Source: Oryzias latipes
Lineage: Eukaryota > Chordata > Actinopteri > Beloniformes > Adrianichthyidae
Reading direction: 5' to 3'
DNA: 64,000 nt
Assembly: GCF_002234675.1 (NCBI RefSeq)
Contig: NC_019880.2
Coordinates: 14,931,756-14,995,755, forward strand
The position numbers and the translations under genes were made by a program. The notes below the pieces were generated by a model, which made no database searches, was not told where the DNA came from, and saw only the letters and a list, made by a program, of their open reading frames with translations. Numbering within the stretch: position 1 is the first letter of the stretch; each line of letters begins with the position of its first letter. Shown in pieces: positions 26,791 through 38,300 of this stretch.

Positions 26791-28936
26791 AGCTCGCGAT
26801 ATGCGATATTGGTGATTAATATTGCGATAACGATATAATTTGCGGTATATAAACAAATATCAAACCAACCAAAAACATCATTTCCATTTCAATGCAACAG
26901 TATAAAAATTATACTCCAAATGACCCTTGTCGACATAGGAGGCAAACGTCAAACATAAAAGGGCTCATCTGATTGATCAACAGCGTAAACGGGTCCTTCC
27001 AATTGGTTAAATGCATAAAGGGATTTATTTCATTTATTCATTATTTCAAGCTGCCATGAGTTTGTTTTAGCACATTTAACCCTTGTGCTATCTTGGATGA
27101 CCCCACCCTTACATTAACATGTTCTCCCTACCATGACAAAGGTGGATAAAGGTGGACGGATTTCATGTAATGCATGGACACCAGTGAAGATCACAAATCA
27201 TTGAAGAAAAAAGGTTCAGTGCACTGTCTAGTGGGTCTAGATGACCCAACTCCCAATGTTAAAGTGCCTAAGATAGCACATGGGTCAAAGTAACCAATTA
27301 TTGCGATTTTCCCCGTCTCTTGCGGTATGCATATTGCACAGCTTGATGTCGCGATAACGATAAATTTGCGGTATATTGTGCAGGCCTAATATATATATAT
27401 ATATATATATATATTCATATCAATGGCATTACCTGTTCATGTGTGCAGGGCCGTAACCTCCAATCGCGTAGATCATGCCATCCAACACAGCTGTGGCAAA
27501 GCAGCTGCGGGACTTTGTCATGGGTGCCACAGGTTGCCACTCCTTCAGCTTTGGGACGTATTTCTCCACCGACTGAAGGTAATACTGGCCATCATATCCC
27601 CCCAGGGCGTAGAGTTCTCCGGCCAGAACCACCACCCCGAGGGTACTGCGACACTCCGCCATACGCTCCACCGAGGACCAAGTGTTTGTCTCGGGGTCCC
27701 AGCTTTCCACTGTGCTCTCGTGTCTCCTGAAGCTAATTCCCTGACGCATGTGTGTGGCAATGCCTCCCACCACGTACACTTTGTGGTCCAGAACTGCCAC
27801 TCCAAACTCGTATCGGGGAACACTAAGAGGAGCCAGTCCAATCCATGAATCCGTCTGGGGGAAATACATTTCCATGCTGAAAAATAAGCAGAAGATATTA
27901 ATATATTAAAAGACACGATGAATACGAGAACAAATTTGGTTTTGCATTTTGCTATCATTACCTTTCCAGGGTGGCAAACAGTCCAGCTTTCCCTCCTATC
28001 GCTAGCAGCACTTTCGGGGCACACCTGGGTCGAGCCGACAACACGGTCTGATAGGACAGTCGGTGTTCAGGCATAAAGTGGTATTTCAGGGCCTCGTTCA
28101 GAAGATGCTTGCATGCGTGGTCATCGCGTATGAGGTGGTTTGCCTCATACAGTCGAGTGAGGAATTTGACGCTAAGAAGTGGAAGGCGAACGCAGTGGAG
28201 CAACTGAGAAAGGTGCTGCTGTCTTTCAGTGATGTCGTATTTTATCCATGATTCCAGGGCGTAGAAAACAGTCTCCTCTGTGACCACTTTAAGACAGTCA
28301 TTAGACACGATCTCGTCCAGCTCGGCTCTCGTCAGTTCGAAGAATTCCTCTGTCTGACAAACCTCCTCAAAGTTTTCACATATAAACTTGGTCGCGGCCA
28401 GGCACAAGTCGTGACAGCCATACGTCTCTGCAAAGCGAGAAATGCCTATACAGTTCCCAGCATCCAGCTGACTTTCCAAAAAGGAGCAGCACTCCTTTAA
28501 AACGAGCTTCACCTGCAGCAAATTTGCAGCAGGTAGTAGTGATTCCACCGTTTCCTGGGAGATGAACACCGTGCCGGTGTAAGCATACTCCACAATGGCC
28601 TGAGGGAGTAAAACAAAGATACGTCACCATAGCCGTTAATCGGTGCTGCCAGTGTCTCCTTGTGCCATACATTACCTGCAAAGCAGCCTCGTCGATGCAC
28701 TGGAATTCCACCTCAGAGGTCTCCTTTTCAGACAGATTACCTGTAAACATGGCCTTGAAGTAAGGACTTATACTGGCCAGCACTACTTTGTGGGCATGGA
28801 TCTTGGCATCGCCCACACGTAGGACAATGTCACACAGTTCATGGTCCTGCCGCAAGAGCTGGAGGCCTTGCAGCAGCTGCTCCGAGTGAGGTCGTGTGAG
28901 GCTTGCAAACATATAGGATTGGTCCTGGTGGTCCAT
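23426..28936 (-). CDS. klhl28: Kelch-like protein 28 (KLHL28), complete, 5 coding exons
   Basis: BTB-BACK-Kelch protein of the Cullin-3 substrate-adaptor type. Minus-strand exons: 28676-28936, 27962-28599, 27433-27876, 24783-24991 and 23426-23589. They sum to 1716 nt, 571 aa, the same as the human length I recall. The first coding exon begins exactly at ATG after a good acceptor (MDHQDQSYMFASLTRPHSEQ); the longer upstream reading MVHFPPQ is intron. BTB is about residues 20-125 (ELCDIVLRVGDAKIHAHKVV), BACK about 130-235 and six Kelch repeats about 275-571, with repeated VVGG/GGYDG and W signatures. The C-terminus reads SWLDSSGMMYCRCNFGLTAL. Specific substrates are not known to me. Large introns hold nested transposons and an AT microsatellite. 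It is divergent from TOGARAM1, as in mammals. Confidence 0.95.
23660..24745. repeat. Dispersed GACCCACTC-family repeat, copy C, interrupted by a MITE
   Basis: Left end carries gtaaaagtgctcccagtgg then tctttta; right end reads CAGAGTGGGTCTTTATA near 24728-24745. It contains a frame reading YMDQFVCKWMHQDGTEQG, comparable with copies B and G. The element at 24123-24634 sits inside it. Lies in the last intron of KLHL28. Confidence 0.55.
24123..24634. mobile_element. 512-bp MITE with CCGTATTTTCCGG inverted ends, TA duplication
   Basis: Both ends read CCGTATTTTCCGGACTATAA inward, and the identity continues a few bases through gtcgcac. The motif GACTATAAGTCGC recurs internally near both ends. TA lies at 24121-24122 and 24635-24636. 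The uninterrupted host repeat elsewhere in the window (copy G, agaaaTACTCAG) supports insertion into a TA dinucleotide, a Tc1/mariner-superfamily trait. No coding capacity. Confidence 0.75.
26023..26384. mobile_element. Palindromic MITE with 27-bp inverted ends
   Basis: Ends ATACGGAGCCCCTAAAGGGC (left) and the same with one mismatch (ATACGGATCCCC...) on the reverse strand; both continue CATTGAT. CCTT flanks both sides, a possible 4-bp target duplication. A second inverted pair, AACTAACTGGTGCGC, lies further in. The core has a small frame (MAKVEDMDLVNFLKTRNI) that may be a transposase scrap or chance. Confidence 0.6.
26676..26787. repeat. ATATCT/AT microsatellite
   Basis: A run of TATC and ATATCT units passes into a pure AT run ending at 26787, in a KLHL28 intron. 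Confidence 0.9.
26788..27389. mobile_element. Inverted-repeat element with GCCTGCACGATA-type end, carrying a nested MITE
   Basis: Right end reads TGTGCAGGCCTA; the interior has gcgataacgataaatttgcgg at both sides in inverted order. A related copy in opposite orientation is at 56787-57141, sharing tttatgcattt, agggttcatttgg and the gcctcct...gacaaggg block. The left end has been lost into the AT repeat. Superfamily is uncertain, possibly hAT. Confidence 0.5.
27076..27288. mobile_element. Nested MITE with ACCCTTGTGCTATCTT ends
   Basis: Left TTAACCCTTGTGCTATCTTG and right AAGATAGCACATGGGTCAA are inverted. Left flank is TTAA and right flank TCAA, compatible with a decayed TTAA duplication as in piggyBac. 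Inserted inside the element 26788-27389. Confidence 0.55.
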
Positions 28937-30140
28937 CTGAGGGGGGAAATGAACCAAACACTATAAAAATTACAGCAACTGGCTTCAGTTGACAAAAACT
29001 GGTGGTCTAATGGGGATTTATGTGTTGCGGAAAGATAAGAGTAATTTCACATTAAACAAAATTGTTGTATGTTCCAAATCCCATAATAATGCATTTTTCT
29101 AAAACATTCACGAAATTGGGCCGTGACGTTTCCAAATTGTACAACTTAGCCCAAAACACGCAGGTTAAAAATGTCTAAATTGTTGCATTTGGCTCAAACA
29201 TATAATGATAACCTCAAGATTCTTAGGACGGACAATAACTGAATTCTTAAGGCAAGACTATATCAGAAAAATACATAAAAACCGCTCGCTACCTTTACTA
29301 GCACTACACAAGCAGATAGCTAACACGCTAGCAATCATACAGTGGAAAAGCCCGAACATCTTCGCTTTAATTTGCTAGTAGAACATATTTAGAACAGTCT
29401 TGTCAACGTAGTTTCGTCCGCAATTTTTTTTTTTTTTGCTTAAACGGATAAACGACAAAATAGTGAATATATGTTTAAATTCATTGCATTGCAGATAGCT
29501 GCTAAAATAAACACAGTTCCTGTGTGTTAGCTGCATCATTGATTGATATAGTGACATGGCTGACAGCCACTAAACGTGACGTTATAGCCAGCATTCTGAT
29601 GACATTAAATCTGTTCAAATAAAGAAATCAAACCTGTATTTTATGGGCCGCTGGGCGTGGCAAGGCGATGGACAACTGGGCAGTGGCGGAGTTCAGCGCC
29701 GACAAGGAGGAACCCCGGACCGCTTTCAAGAAAACAACCGACTAACAACCGACCTAGCCACGAAGCTAACAGAGCGCTCTCTAAATATCCAACAGGACGA
29801 AACGCCCATTTCCGTTTCCTTCAAAATAAAAGGCTGCACGAAGAAAGAAGAAAAACACTTGGAAGCAAAAATAAAACATTTAAAAAAAGCAAACCTCAAA
29901 CAAAAAATAAAAAAACGTGTAATCCTGTTAGTATGAATGTATACCGTTAAATATGATATCGCCGTTTCTGATGTAGCCTATACTTATCTACAAAACCTTA
30001 ACAAAAGCAAAAATTGAAATATTGATAGAGTAAAAAAAGGGCATCATTTTTGTCAAAAACTTATACTGAATGAATTTTTCAAAAACCTATTTAAGAAAAA
30101 GTTAAATTTCGATGACTCTTTTTTGAATTTTCGTTTTTTT

Positions 30141-30144
<4 letters not shown>

Positions 30145-30224
<80 letters not shown>
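30145..30224. repeat. (AT)n microsatellite
   Basis: About 40 consecutive AT units. The tyrosine-isoleucine frames across it on both strands are artefacts of the repeat. Confidence 0.95.
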
Positions 30225-30227
<3 letters not shown>

Positions 30228-31245
30228 TTTTTATTTGATATTTGCAAGAAGTATTCCTATTTTCTTTTAAATGACGTTCATTTTCTGTTTATAATTGGGG
30301 AGGGGGGCACACAAACTTCACCTGTGTTTCATTCATAGAGCCTGTTTACATGCAAGAAAAGTCTGTTTTGGTCATTTAAATAACATTATCTGATAGTCTT
30401 TTGCAGATGACAGTTATCCAATTGCAGAAAAAAACGATTAGGACATCTTTCTCCCCACTGATCTGATAAGAATGTAATTTCATGAATGTCATTTTTAATG
30501 AGGGCAAAAAGCATGGCAGATCCTTGTTGCATGAAACATAAACATTTAAACCAATAAACAGAGGAAAGCAGGGTGTTTGTTGAGTGTTTCTATATGTCCT
30601 ACAGAATAGTGGTAGTTAACCATGCTTCTTTTCAAGTGATCCTAAAAATTAAACTGGCATTATTAAATAAACAGATTTAAAATATAAAATATAAATCAAG
30701 TTATTGGGGAGACTTTTTTCAGCATAATTCTAAAAATCAGAAATCTGCCAAAATCTGATAAACAAACAAAAAAGAATGACGTGGTGTGATCCAATCCTTC
30801 ATTTTTTTAAATGATCTAAATAATTATTAATATTTAAATAGATGTTAATTTTCTTTACGTGTATTTGAACGAGCTTCATACTAGGCCAGTAGGTTTTATG
30901 TGTTTTATGTATTATTTATTCATATACATATTTTAGACTCAATACAAAAGACTAAAGCGTGCAAAGAATTTTTTCTCCGATTATTAGATTGTCATAAAGC
31001 ATGTAAACCCATCAGATCCAATTTTTGGAGTTATGTATTACTTTCTTTGATTAAAAAAGGTGAAAGTGTTCAGTCACCCAAACTCAATTTTTCCTTGCTT
31101 ATAATTTGGGTGTAGAAATTTTCTTTAAAGTTATTGGTTTGCGACAATAATAACTAATATAGTTTTTTTTTTAATCAATATTAAAATAATGTCAAAGGTT
31201 GTTTTTTTTAATGCTCTACATTTTGCAAGTCTCAGTGCTGCGTAC

Positions 31246-31275
31246 TGATGATGATGATGATGATGATGATGATGC
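31246..31275. repeat. (GAT)n trinucleotide run
   Basis: About nine to ten GAT/ATG units just upstream of the putative TOGARAM1 first exon. Confidence 0.9.
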
Positions 31276-31392
31276 CGCCTGGAGCAGTGTCGAGCCTCGA
31301 ACTCGCGTCACCATGGAAGCGCTCAGTTTGCGACATGTATTCGCCATTTTGCTGCCTAAGTGTGTGTGTTATATGTATGTGTGTGTGTTTTT

Positions 31393-31410
31393 GGGGGGGG
31401 GGGGGGGGGG
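31393..31410. repeat. Poly(G) run of 18
   Basis: Eighteen uninterrupted G residues about 170 bases before the TOGARAM1 exon 1 donor; able to form G-quadruplex structure and prone to length error. Confidence 0.85.
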
Positions 31411-31469
31411 CTCCTCTCGATGTGAATACCTTGGTAGCTTTAATGTTCAGCGCCTCTGACAACAGCTAA

Positions 31470-31576
31470 GAAGACATGTCTGTCCAGGGCTGCTGTCGCG
31501 GCGGCAGCATGACGTGAGAAAGGACTAAGCAGTGGAGTTTTCATCCCTATTAAAAAGGGACCCGAGGGAGAACCGC
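31470..31576 (+). other. togaram1: Putative TOGARAM1 5' UTR exon 1 and promoter
   Basis: The stretch is CG-rich and ends at a good donor (ACCGC|GTAAGC at 31576). The next exon begins after TTTTTACAG at 32169. No long open frame lies between, so the first exon appears non-coding. The 5' limit is a guess. Confidence 0.45.
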
Positions 31577-32313
31577 GTAAGCTCTGTTTTCTTTCTAACT
31601 TTGCTAGCGCAACTCGGCGAAATGTTCCGAGTAGCTTGTTAGCTCAGCGCTGTTGCATTGGTGCCGCCGTTAGCCGTAAACCACTGAGGCTGGTTAACGG
31701 TAACGAGTTCTTTAAGGGGCGAAAGAACTAGATTACTAAGCACACAACTGTTACTAGCGGGTTCGTCGGAGTACTTCGTGTACCTAACCATTATTACCTG
31801 TCCAACTACCAGGGACAAAAAATATAGGAAACCGCAATCAGGTTATGTCTTGCTGTCCTCGTTATCGCCGAGCTTAGAGCCACAAGTGGTTGCGTTTATC
31901 CCGGTTTACATAACAAGCTAAGTTAAATGCTTTACACTGACAGAGCAAAAATAACAGCTGCCTTTATTTTGGAAGTTAATTTATTTCAACTACGTAACTT
32001 ATAATAACATTTTATACAACTTCCTATTTAAATGCCACCTAGAAATAGGACTGTTGTTCCACAAAATGCCTTTAAAATTATTGGTTGCCTTTCAAAATAA
32101 AATACTTTCTATAATTTTGAAACCCTGAAATAAGAACGTTTTTTTTTCTGTCTTTTTTATTTTTTACAGCTTAACTGAGAAGAAGCATGCGTTTCATCAT
32201 TGACCTCTGAGGATGATTGCACAAAGTAAAGCTGAGGAACCTAATTGTCCTCAGAGGATCATGTTGGCTTCCCTGAATTCTCAAATTTGACCTGATCTGA
32301 AAGTCCTTCAATA

Positions 32314-35300
32314 ATGATACCTGGATTGGTTTCCCAAGAGTTACACGAGCAGCTTCTGGACCTGAAGAGTTATCAAAGTCGCACGAATGGGGTGGATGAG
32401 CTGAAACGCGTCCTCTCAGAAGTGGAAATTAAGTCGGTTCCCTGTGATAGTATTGAAGATTTCATCAAGTTTCTCCCGAGACTGCTGGATGATAGTAACT
32501 TTAAGGTGCTGTACGGAGCTCTACAGGTTTTGAACTTATTGATTGAGAAGCTTGAAAGTAGCGTAGACAGATATTTTAAACATATAGTTCTAGTAGCCCT
32601 CAAAGCCTTAGGAGATACTCGCACCCTCACCCGGAATGAATACCTGAATGTGTTCCAGCAGCTGATGAAAACAGTTGAACCTCAACAAGTTTTGGGTCTT
32701 GTCATCGGCAACTTGAAGCACAAGAACTCCAGGGTTCGGGAAGATGTTCTCAACATCATTATGGCAGCTATTCTCACTCATCCGAGGAAGGATTTTAACA
32801 TTCCCAAGCTTTGCTTCGAGGTTGCACCATACTTGGCAGACAGCAAAAGGAGGGTCCGCCTTGCTGCCCTTGAACTGTTTGCTGTTTTTGATTCCTGCCT
32901 GGACACAGGGAAAAAGCAGGTTCTAATGAAAGCCGTCGACATGGTTGAGCAAAAAGAGGACGCAGAGGGTCTCTCAGCAGCCGTACAGGCACGGCGAATG
33001 AGGCACACCCTTCCCAAACTGACTCCAGACGGGACATTGGAGTATGGCCTGGTCGTGCCTAAAGTGGGACAGTGGTGCTCAGAGCCACTCGGGTCGGGTG
33101 CTGATCTGGACTGGGTGATGAACGGAGGGCGAACTAGCAATGCCAGGAGCCACAGAACCGACCAAGACTCCGACAGACTATTTGGCTATGGCAGCCTAGG
33201 GTCTCTCACTGACGATCGGGTTGTCAGTGCGAGTAAAGGGAAAAACAAACTACCCTGGGAAATGTCAAGGTTCTCTACATCTGAGAATGAGCAGCGACAA
33301 AGCAGCTGTCCTGACCAAAAGACTTCTGATCAGGTGAGGCCTTATCTACATCTGTGATTTGTGAATGTCTAATTCCTTTGTCTTGATCTCATTTTTTTGG
33401 ATTCTAAATTGTGTTATTTAAGTGAAACTGCTGGTGAATATTCAGCTGGTTCATCATTTCAGCATTTTATTCACAACAGAGTTTAAAAGTGCATCATTTT
33501 GCCTCTGCAGTTGCACTTGGAGCTTCAAAATGTGTTTATAAGACATGAATCACATTGAAGGAAGTCTTAATTCTAGCACTTTCCTCGGAGACTCTTTGGA
33601 GGGGGGAAACTATATATAGAATCTTTGTGTCACAGTGCAGAATTGGTAGAAAAAGGAGGCAGAGGGGGAGGCATGTTTCCTATTTGGTGTCTCTTTCCTC
33701 CTTATAAGGTGTGAGTCACACCAGTGCATCCATATGTATAAACAAATTTAAACGTCATTACACGTGTTTTAGAAAATGGGACATGCACAGAAAACTTCAA
33801 ATTCAAAAAGTAGAGATTTAGGAACAATCTGGAGGCAAAAACCTGGCGTGTTTTCATCCGCCGTGTTACAGGAGCTGCAGAGGGTAAGCTGTAAATACGA
33901 AGAAAATGAGGCCCTGTCCTAACCAGGTGCTATCATGTGTACCAGGTGATCAGATCGCAAGAACACAGTGTGAAAGACAGGCGTTACTGCACACGAGGGA
34001 AAAATCTGATTTAGAGCTGCTGCAGGGTGTTCATGGGTACATTCTTACAGTTTGAGTTCATCACAAACAGGATGGTTTTCCCATTTCTTCTCTGATGCTC
34101 TAATAATTTGGCTACATAGAATCATGTCTTTGAAAACAGAGCGGCGTATTTCCCTTTTTGCTGCTTAGTTGACCGTTAAAACAAGACTGAATTTGTTATT
34201 CTGAGCAGGTAAGAAATTTGAGGTTTAAACAGCCTTTAATGCATAGCTTTACTTATTCTGTCAATCTGTCATTCTAACTGAGATAATAAACGACATAACT
34301 CACCAAAGCTGTTGTGCTCAGATTAATTTGACTAAATCTGTTGTGATCTCAATTATTTTATTTACTGATTTGTTTTTGAGCTCTTTGGTCCAGCTGTTTT
34401 AAAAGCCTTGTGTTGACAGCGTTCTCTTGTTTCCCAGCAACCCTGAGCCACACACGGCGTTTATGGAACAGGCTGCGAAGCATAAGTGTTCACATGGCGG
34501 GGTCATTCTTGTAAAACATGGCCGGGTTAATGCTGATTGCAATCACACCCAGCGCTCTACTATGAGTGTTATTGACATCGTAGGCAGTATGATAAAAAAC
34601 ACAAACACACACACAGCCATGCTGTTTTACAGTGTGTGAGCTGAGGTGATTTCCAGCACTTTTTTTTCTTCATTTTTTTATTTTTCAATTGTAGATTTTG
34701 CTTTGTCGGTAAAATCTACACACGTGCAGTAAGTTATACAGCAACTGAAGAAATGCCCGCTCATACCCACACAGCTTTGTCTGAGTCATGTATCGGCTCC
34801 ATCTCTTTGTTCAGGCTAGTGGATGGAATTACACTAACGTCTTTGTTATTTTTAAAGGCCGATTTTTCTTTTCTTTTTCAAGTTACTTAAAAAATCATTG
34901 TGGCTGCTGTTAAAAGATTTTTTCCCCCTTGTTTTAGGTGCAGGTTGATGAATTGACGCTTGTGTCGAGGAAGTCAGAGACCTACATACCCAGCTTCAGT
35001 AAGTGACATGGATCTTTTCTACACGGTCAACTTCAGCGCCACACGGTTTAGAGCAGCTTTAAGTTGGATTAGGATGTAAAATCAAAGGATTCACGGTTCC
35101 AAGAGACAACAGAAGCTCCCAGATGTGAGCAAGGAAGATGGGATGCAGCTATATCTTTACTTTCAGCCACAAACGACCATAACATCAGAGCTAATATTAG
35201 ACAGACCAGAAATCCCCCTTAAGTTCTCAAATCTTTGCCTAGAATGGCTGCTTTTCATTGCTGCTCATGAAACTGCTGTTTAAAGTGAAAAGCTATAGAT

Positions 35301-38300
35301 TATGAGAAAATGAGACAAATTGTAGGAGAACTGTCAAGACCTGGAAACAAAAAAGCAATTTAAAAAATGGCTCTCACTTATTCAGTACTCAGTTGGACTG
35401 AAAGATTGCTGCTGCAGCGACTGAAACTAAACTCAATTCTGACAAAATAATCCAAAAATACGACCGAAGACTCAAACTACAGATTAGCAAAGAGAGTAAT
35501 TTTTCTAAAAACGTAAAAATACATTTAAACGCAGTTTGTTTTAATTAATTAGATGACTGAAAAAATAAAATAGGTTGTTGTTCAGTGTTCTTGTCTGTTT
35601 TGCCAAGCAGGAGAATACATGTGTGAGATTAAAGAACTATTCTGATGAAAATTATGTTTTTAACATGGTGGACATATATACAGATATTTAAGGTAACTAA
35701 TTTGACCTCACACCGTTAAAGTTAGGTTGGGGGAGTTAGGAGCTGTGAGCGAGTGGCAGAGAATGCAAACTCTCAATGAGCATGGAAATGGGGGGCGGGG
35801 TTGCTCCGCGCCAACAATCCTGCCTCAACTCTGAGGAAAATTTCGAATGAACTGCTGTCATAGAAAACAACACAGGTTTTCTTGATTTTGGTTCAAAACA
35901 GCAATATCACATTTTAAAGACCACTGGGAACGCCTTTACAATCTATCAAAAGATGGTCTAAGTGAGTCTTTAAATCTCAGAGGCCTTTTTCTCGTTTTTC
36001 TAAAAGCACTATTTAGATTTGGCTGCTGTATCATATTTACAAATATTTTGTGTTGCTTCTATTAGTATTATTACTATTTTCCTGATGTAGTTTTTTTCCC
36101 ATGCCCCTTATCATCCGATTTTTTGGTTTGATGTTCATTTACTGTATTCAGCATTTTTTTGGGTTTTGTAATTGAATCTTTAATCATTTTGACCTCACTG
36201 TGAGCATAAAAATGTTTACCTTTTTGTTGTTTTTTAAGGTTCTGCAGAGCCACAGAAGCGTCAGTCTTCCAGGAGGGGGGAGTTTCCCTCCCAACTCAGA
36301 AGAAGTGGAAGCCTCATCTTAGATACACACATCTTTGAATCCACTAACACCTCTAACGAAAGTGTTGGTAAGTAATTGACAAAAATGACCAAAGTGTTCT
36401 CTTGTATATGTGAGATGATTATTGCATTAGCGATTTACCAAAACTCAAATAATATTAATGGAAATCTACTGGAATGAAGTGTGTGGAAGCATTTAGTCCA
36501 CCCATAAACCAATCCACAACGCTTCTAAAACCACGTTTTGAATCCAATGTCTCCCAGCTGCACCCAAAGGACGGGTTCTCTCGAGGAATCCCAGTGTCGA
36601 GCGAACCTTCTCCCTCCCTTCAAACCCCTCCACGCCCGGTTCCTTCCTTCTGCCCTCCTACCCGCTGGCTACACACCCAGTGGGCGCGCTAACTCCAACT
36701 CTGCCCCGCCGCCATGCAGACTCCTCCCTCTCCATGTCCAACACATGGCCCAACAAGAGAGAGAACAGCCCTCACCAACGGGACACAAGTCCCTGGAGAG
36801 AAACGGCAGGCAAAGTGAAGGGTAATTAACAAAGAGACGCGTGTCTTCATGACTGCATTTAAAGAGTTTCCCCCCATCTCTGCTTCACATGACTGTTTTT
36901 GTCTTTTCCACTTCAAGGGGAACTCCTCAGTGGACGTTCTCCCAGACCGCTCCGCGCCTCTCTTGTAAGCTCCTGTTCGACTTCTTCATTTCGGCAAGCT
37001 CTAAGCAGCCCCCGAGCAACTTTCTTTATCTCACCGGTGGTCCCCAAAGTGGATCATTCCTTCTCTCTTAATGGAGAAAGATCTTATAATTCTGGCAGCT
37101 TCATGAACCACCAACCTGACAAGAACGCTCTTCTTGACTCTGAGAACATCACTACATGGCAGGGCGATGCTGTAGACACGCATGAGGTCAGGAATAAAGC
37201 TCTGTAGTTCAGCGTGTTTGTGTTGAGTGCTACCTCATCTGCTCACACTTATGCTCTAAATAACTGCTGCACACAGATGCTGAACTCGTTGCGCTCGCTG
37301 CGAAACAGCACCGCCAAGAGGAGGGCAGGAGTTGGCCAAGGCAGTCCAGATCCGGACAGTCCTGACTCGGCTGTGAGGGTGGACGTGCGTTTGAACTCCA
37401 CTTCCCACTCCACCAAAGCCCTTACAAGCTCAGCTAGTGAGAGTGGCCTTTCCAGTATGAGCTCGGCCACCAACTCCAGCTTGAAGGGCATCAAAAGCAG
37501 GTCAGGGATCCCTCTGTTTGAGTCATTTAAATAAAGTTTACTGCATTTTTTTTATAGGTCAGTCTATGAAAGAAAATATTGATACATTCGTTAATTTTTT
37601 TTTTACACCTTATTTAAATAATTTCTCCTTTTTATCAGGGAAAAATCTATAATGAAACCTCACGTTGGAAAGGTGCCTTCTGCATATCTGAGGTCTTCCA
37701 TGTCCATGGACTTCAGCGGCCTTCAAGGTACCCGAGGAATAAAACGTTTTCACCCATCGTGTTGCTTTGTATTTGACTCTTGTATTTATTTATTTTCTTC
37801 TTCAAAGTATCATTTCAGAGAAATGAACTATTATCTGGGCAGAGAGTCACTCATTCCAATGGAACAATCAACACAGAGCAAGATCCAAGCCCTCCATCAG
37901 GTAATTTGCTCAGAACTTCAAAAGGCCAGCCTGGACAGAGGTTTTCTGCTGCAAATGCAGCGGCTTTGTAACGTTAGGTAAACAAACGATTTCCCTTGTT
38001 TTGTAGAATCCAAAATCCACCACAGTGGCAGGAATTCACCGGGCACAGATATTCCAGAGGGCGTTATAGGAAGAGGTCAGTCACTGCCAATTAGTTTCAT
38101 TTGATTTCACAAAACAAATAGTCAGGATGTTTATGAGAACACAGCTTATTCTAAGTTCTCACTGCTCTTATGATCATTGGTAGATTTAAAGTTGGATCTT
38201 CTTATATTGGTTCATATTGTTTACTGTCTAGAAATGAAATTTTTTCACCTAAATGTTGCTGCTACTTCTTTACTGGTCTGTCTAAAATGTGTTTTTGTGA

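Larger units (their letters stand above)
28937..31475. other. KLHL28 / TOGARAM1 divergent intergenic region
   Basis: Holds the unresolved 5' UTR exon(s) of KLHL28 and the upstream side of TOGARAM1. A stretch at 29643-29760 is relatively GC-rich. I find no coding exon. The 29643-29936 frame has no recognisable domain. Simple repeats are listed separately. Confidence 0.4.

Noticed and set aside
29643-29950. 97-aa frame as an extra gene or TOGARAM1 N-terminus
   Set aside because: No TOG or other domain and lysine-rich low complexity; more likely promoter and intergenic sequence.
30053-30338. Long YIYIYI frames on both strands
   Set aside because: Produced by the (AT)n microsatellite.
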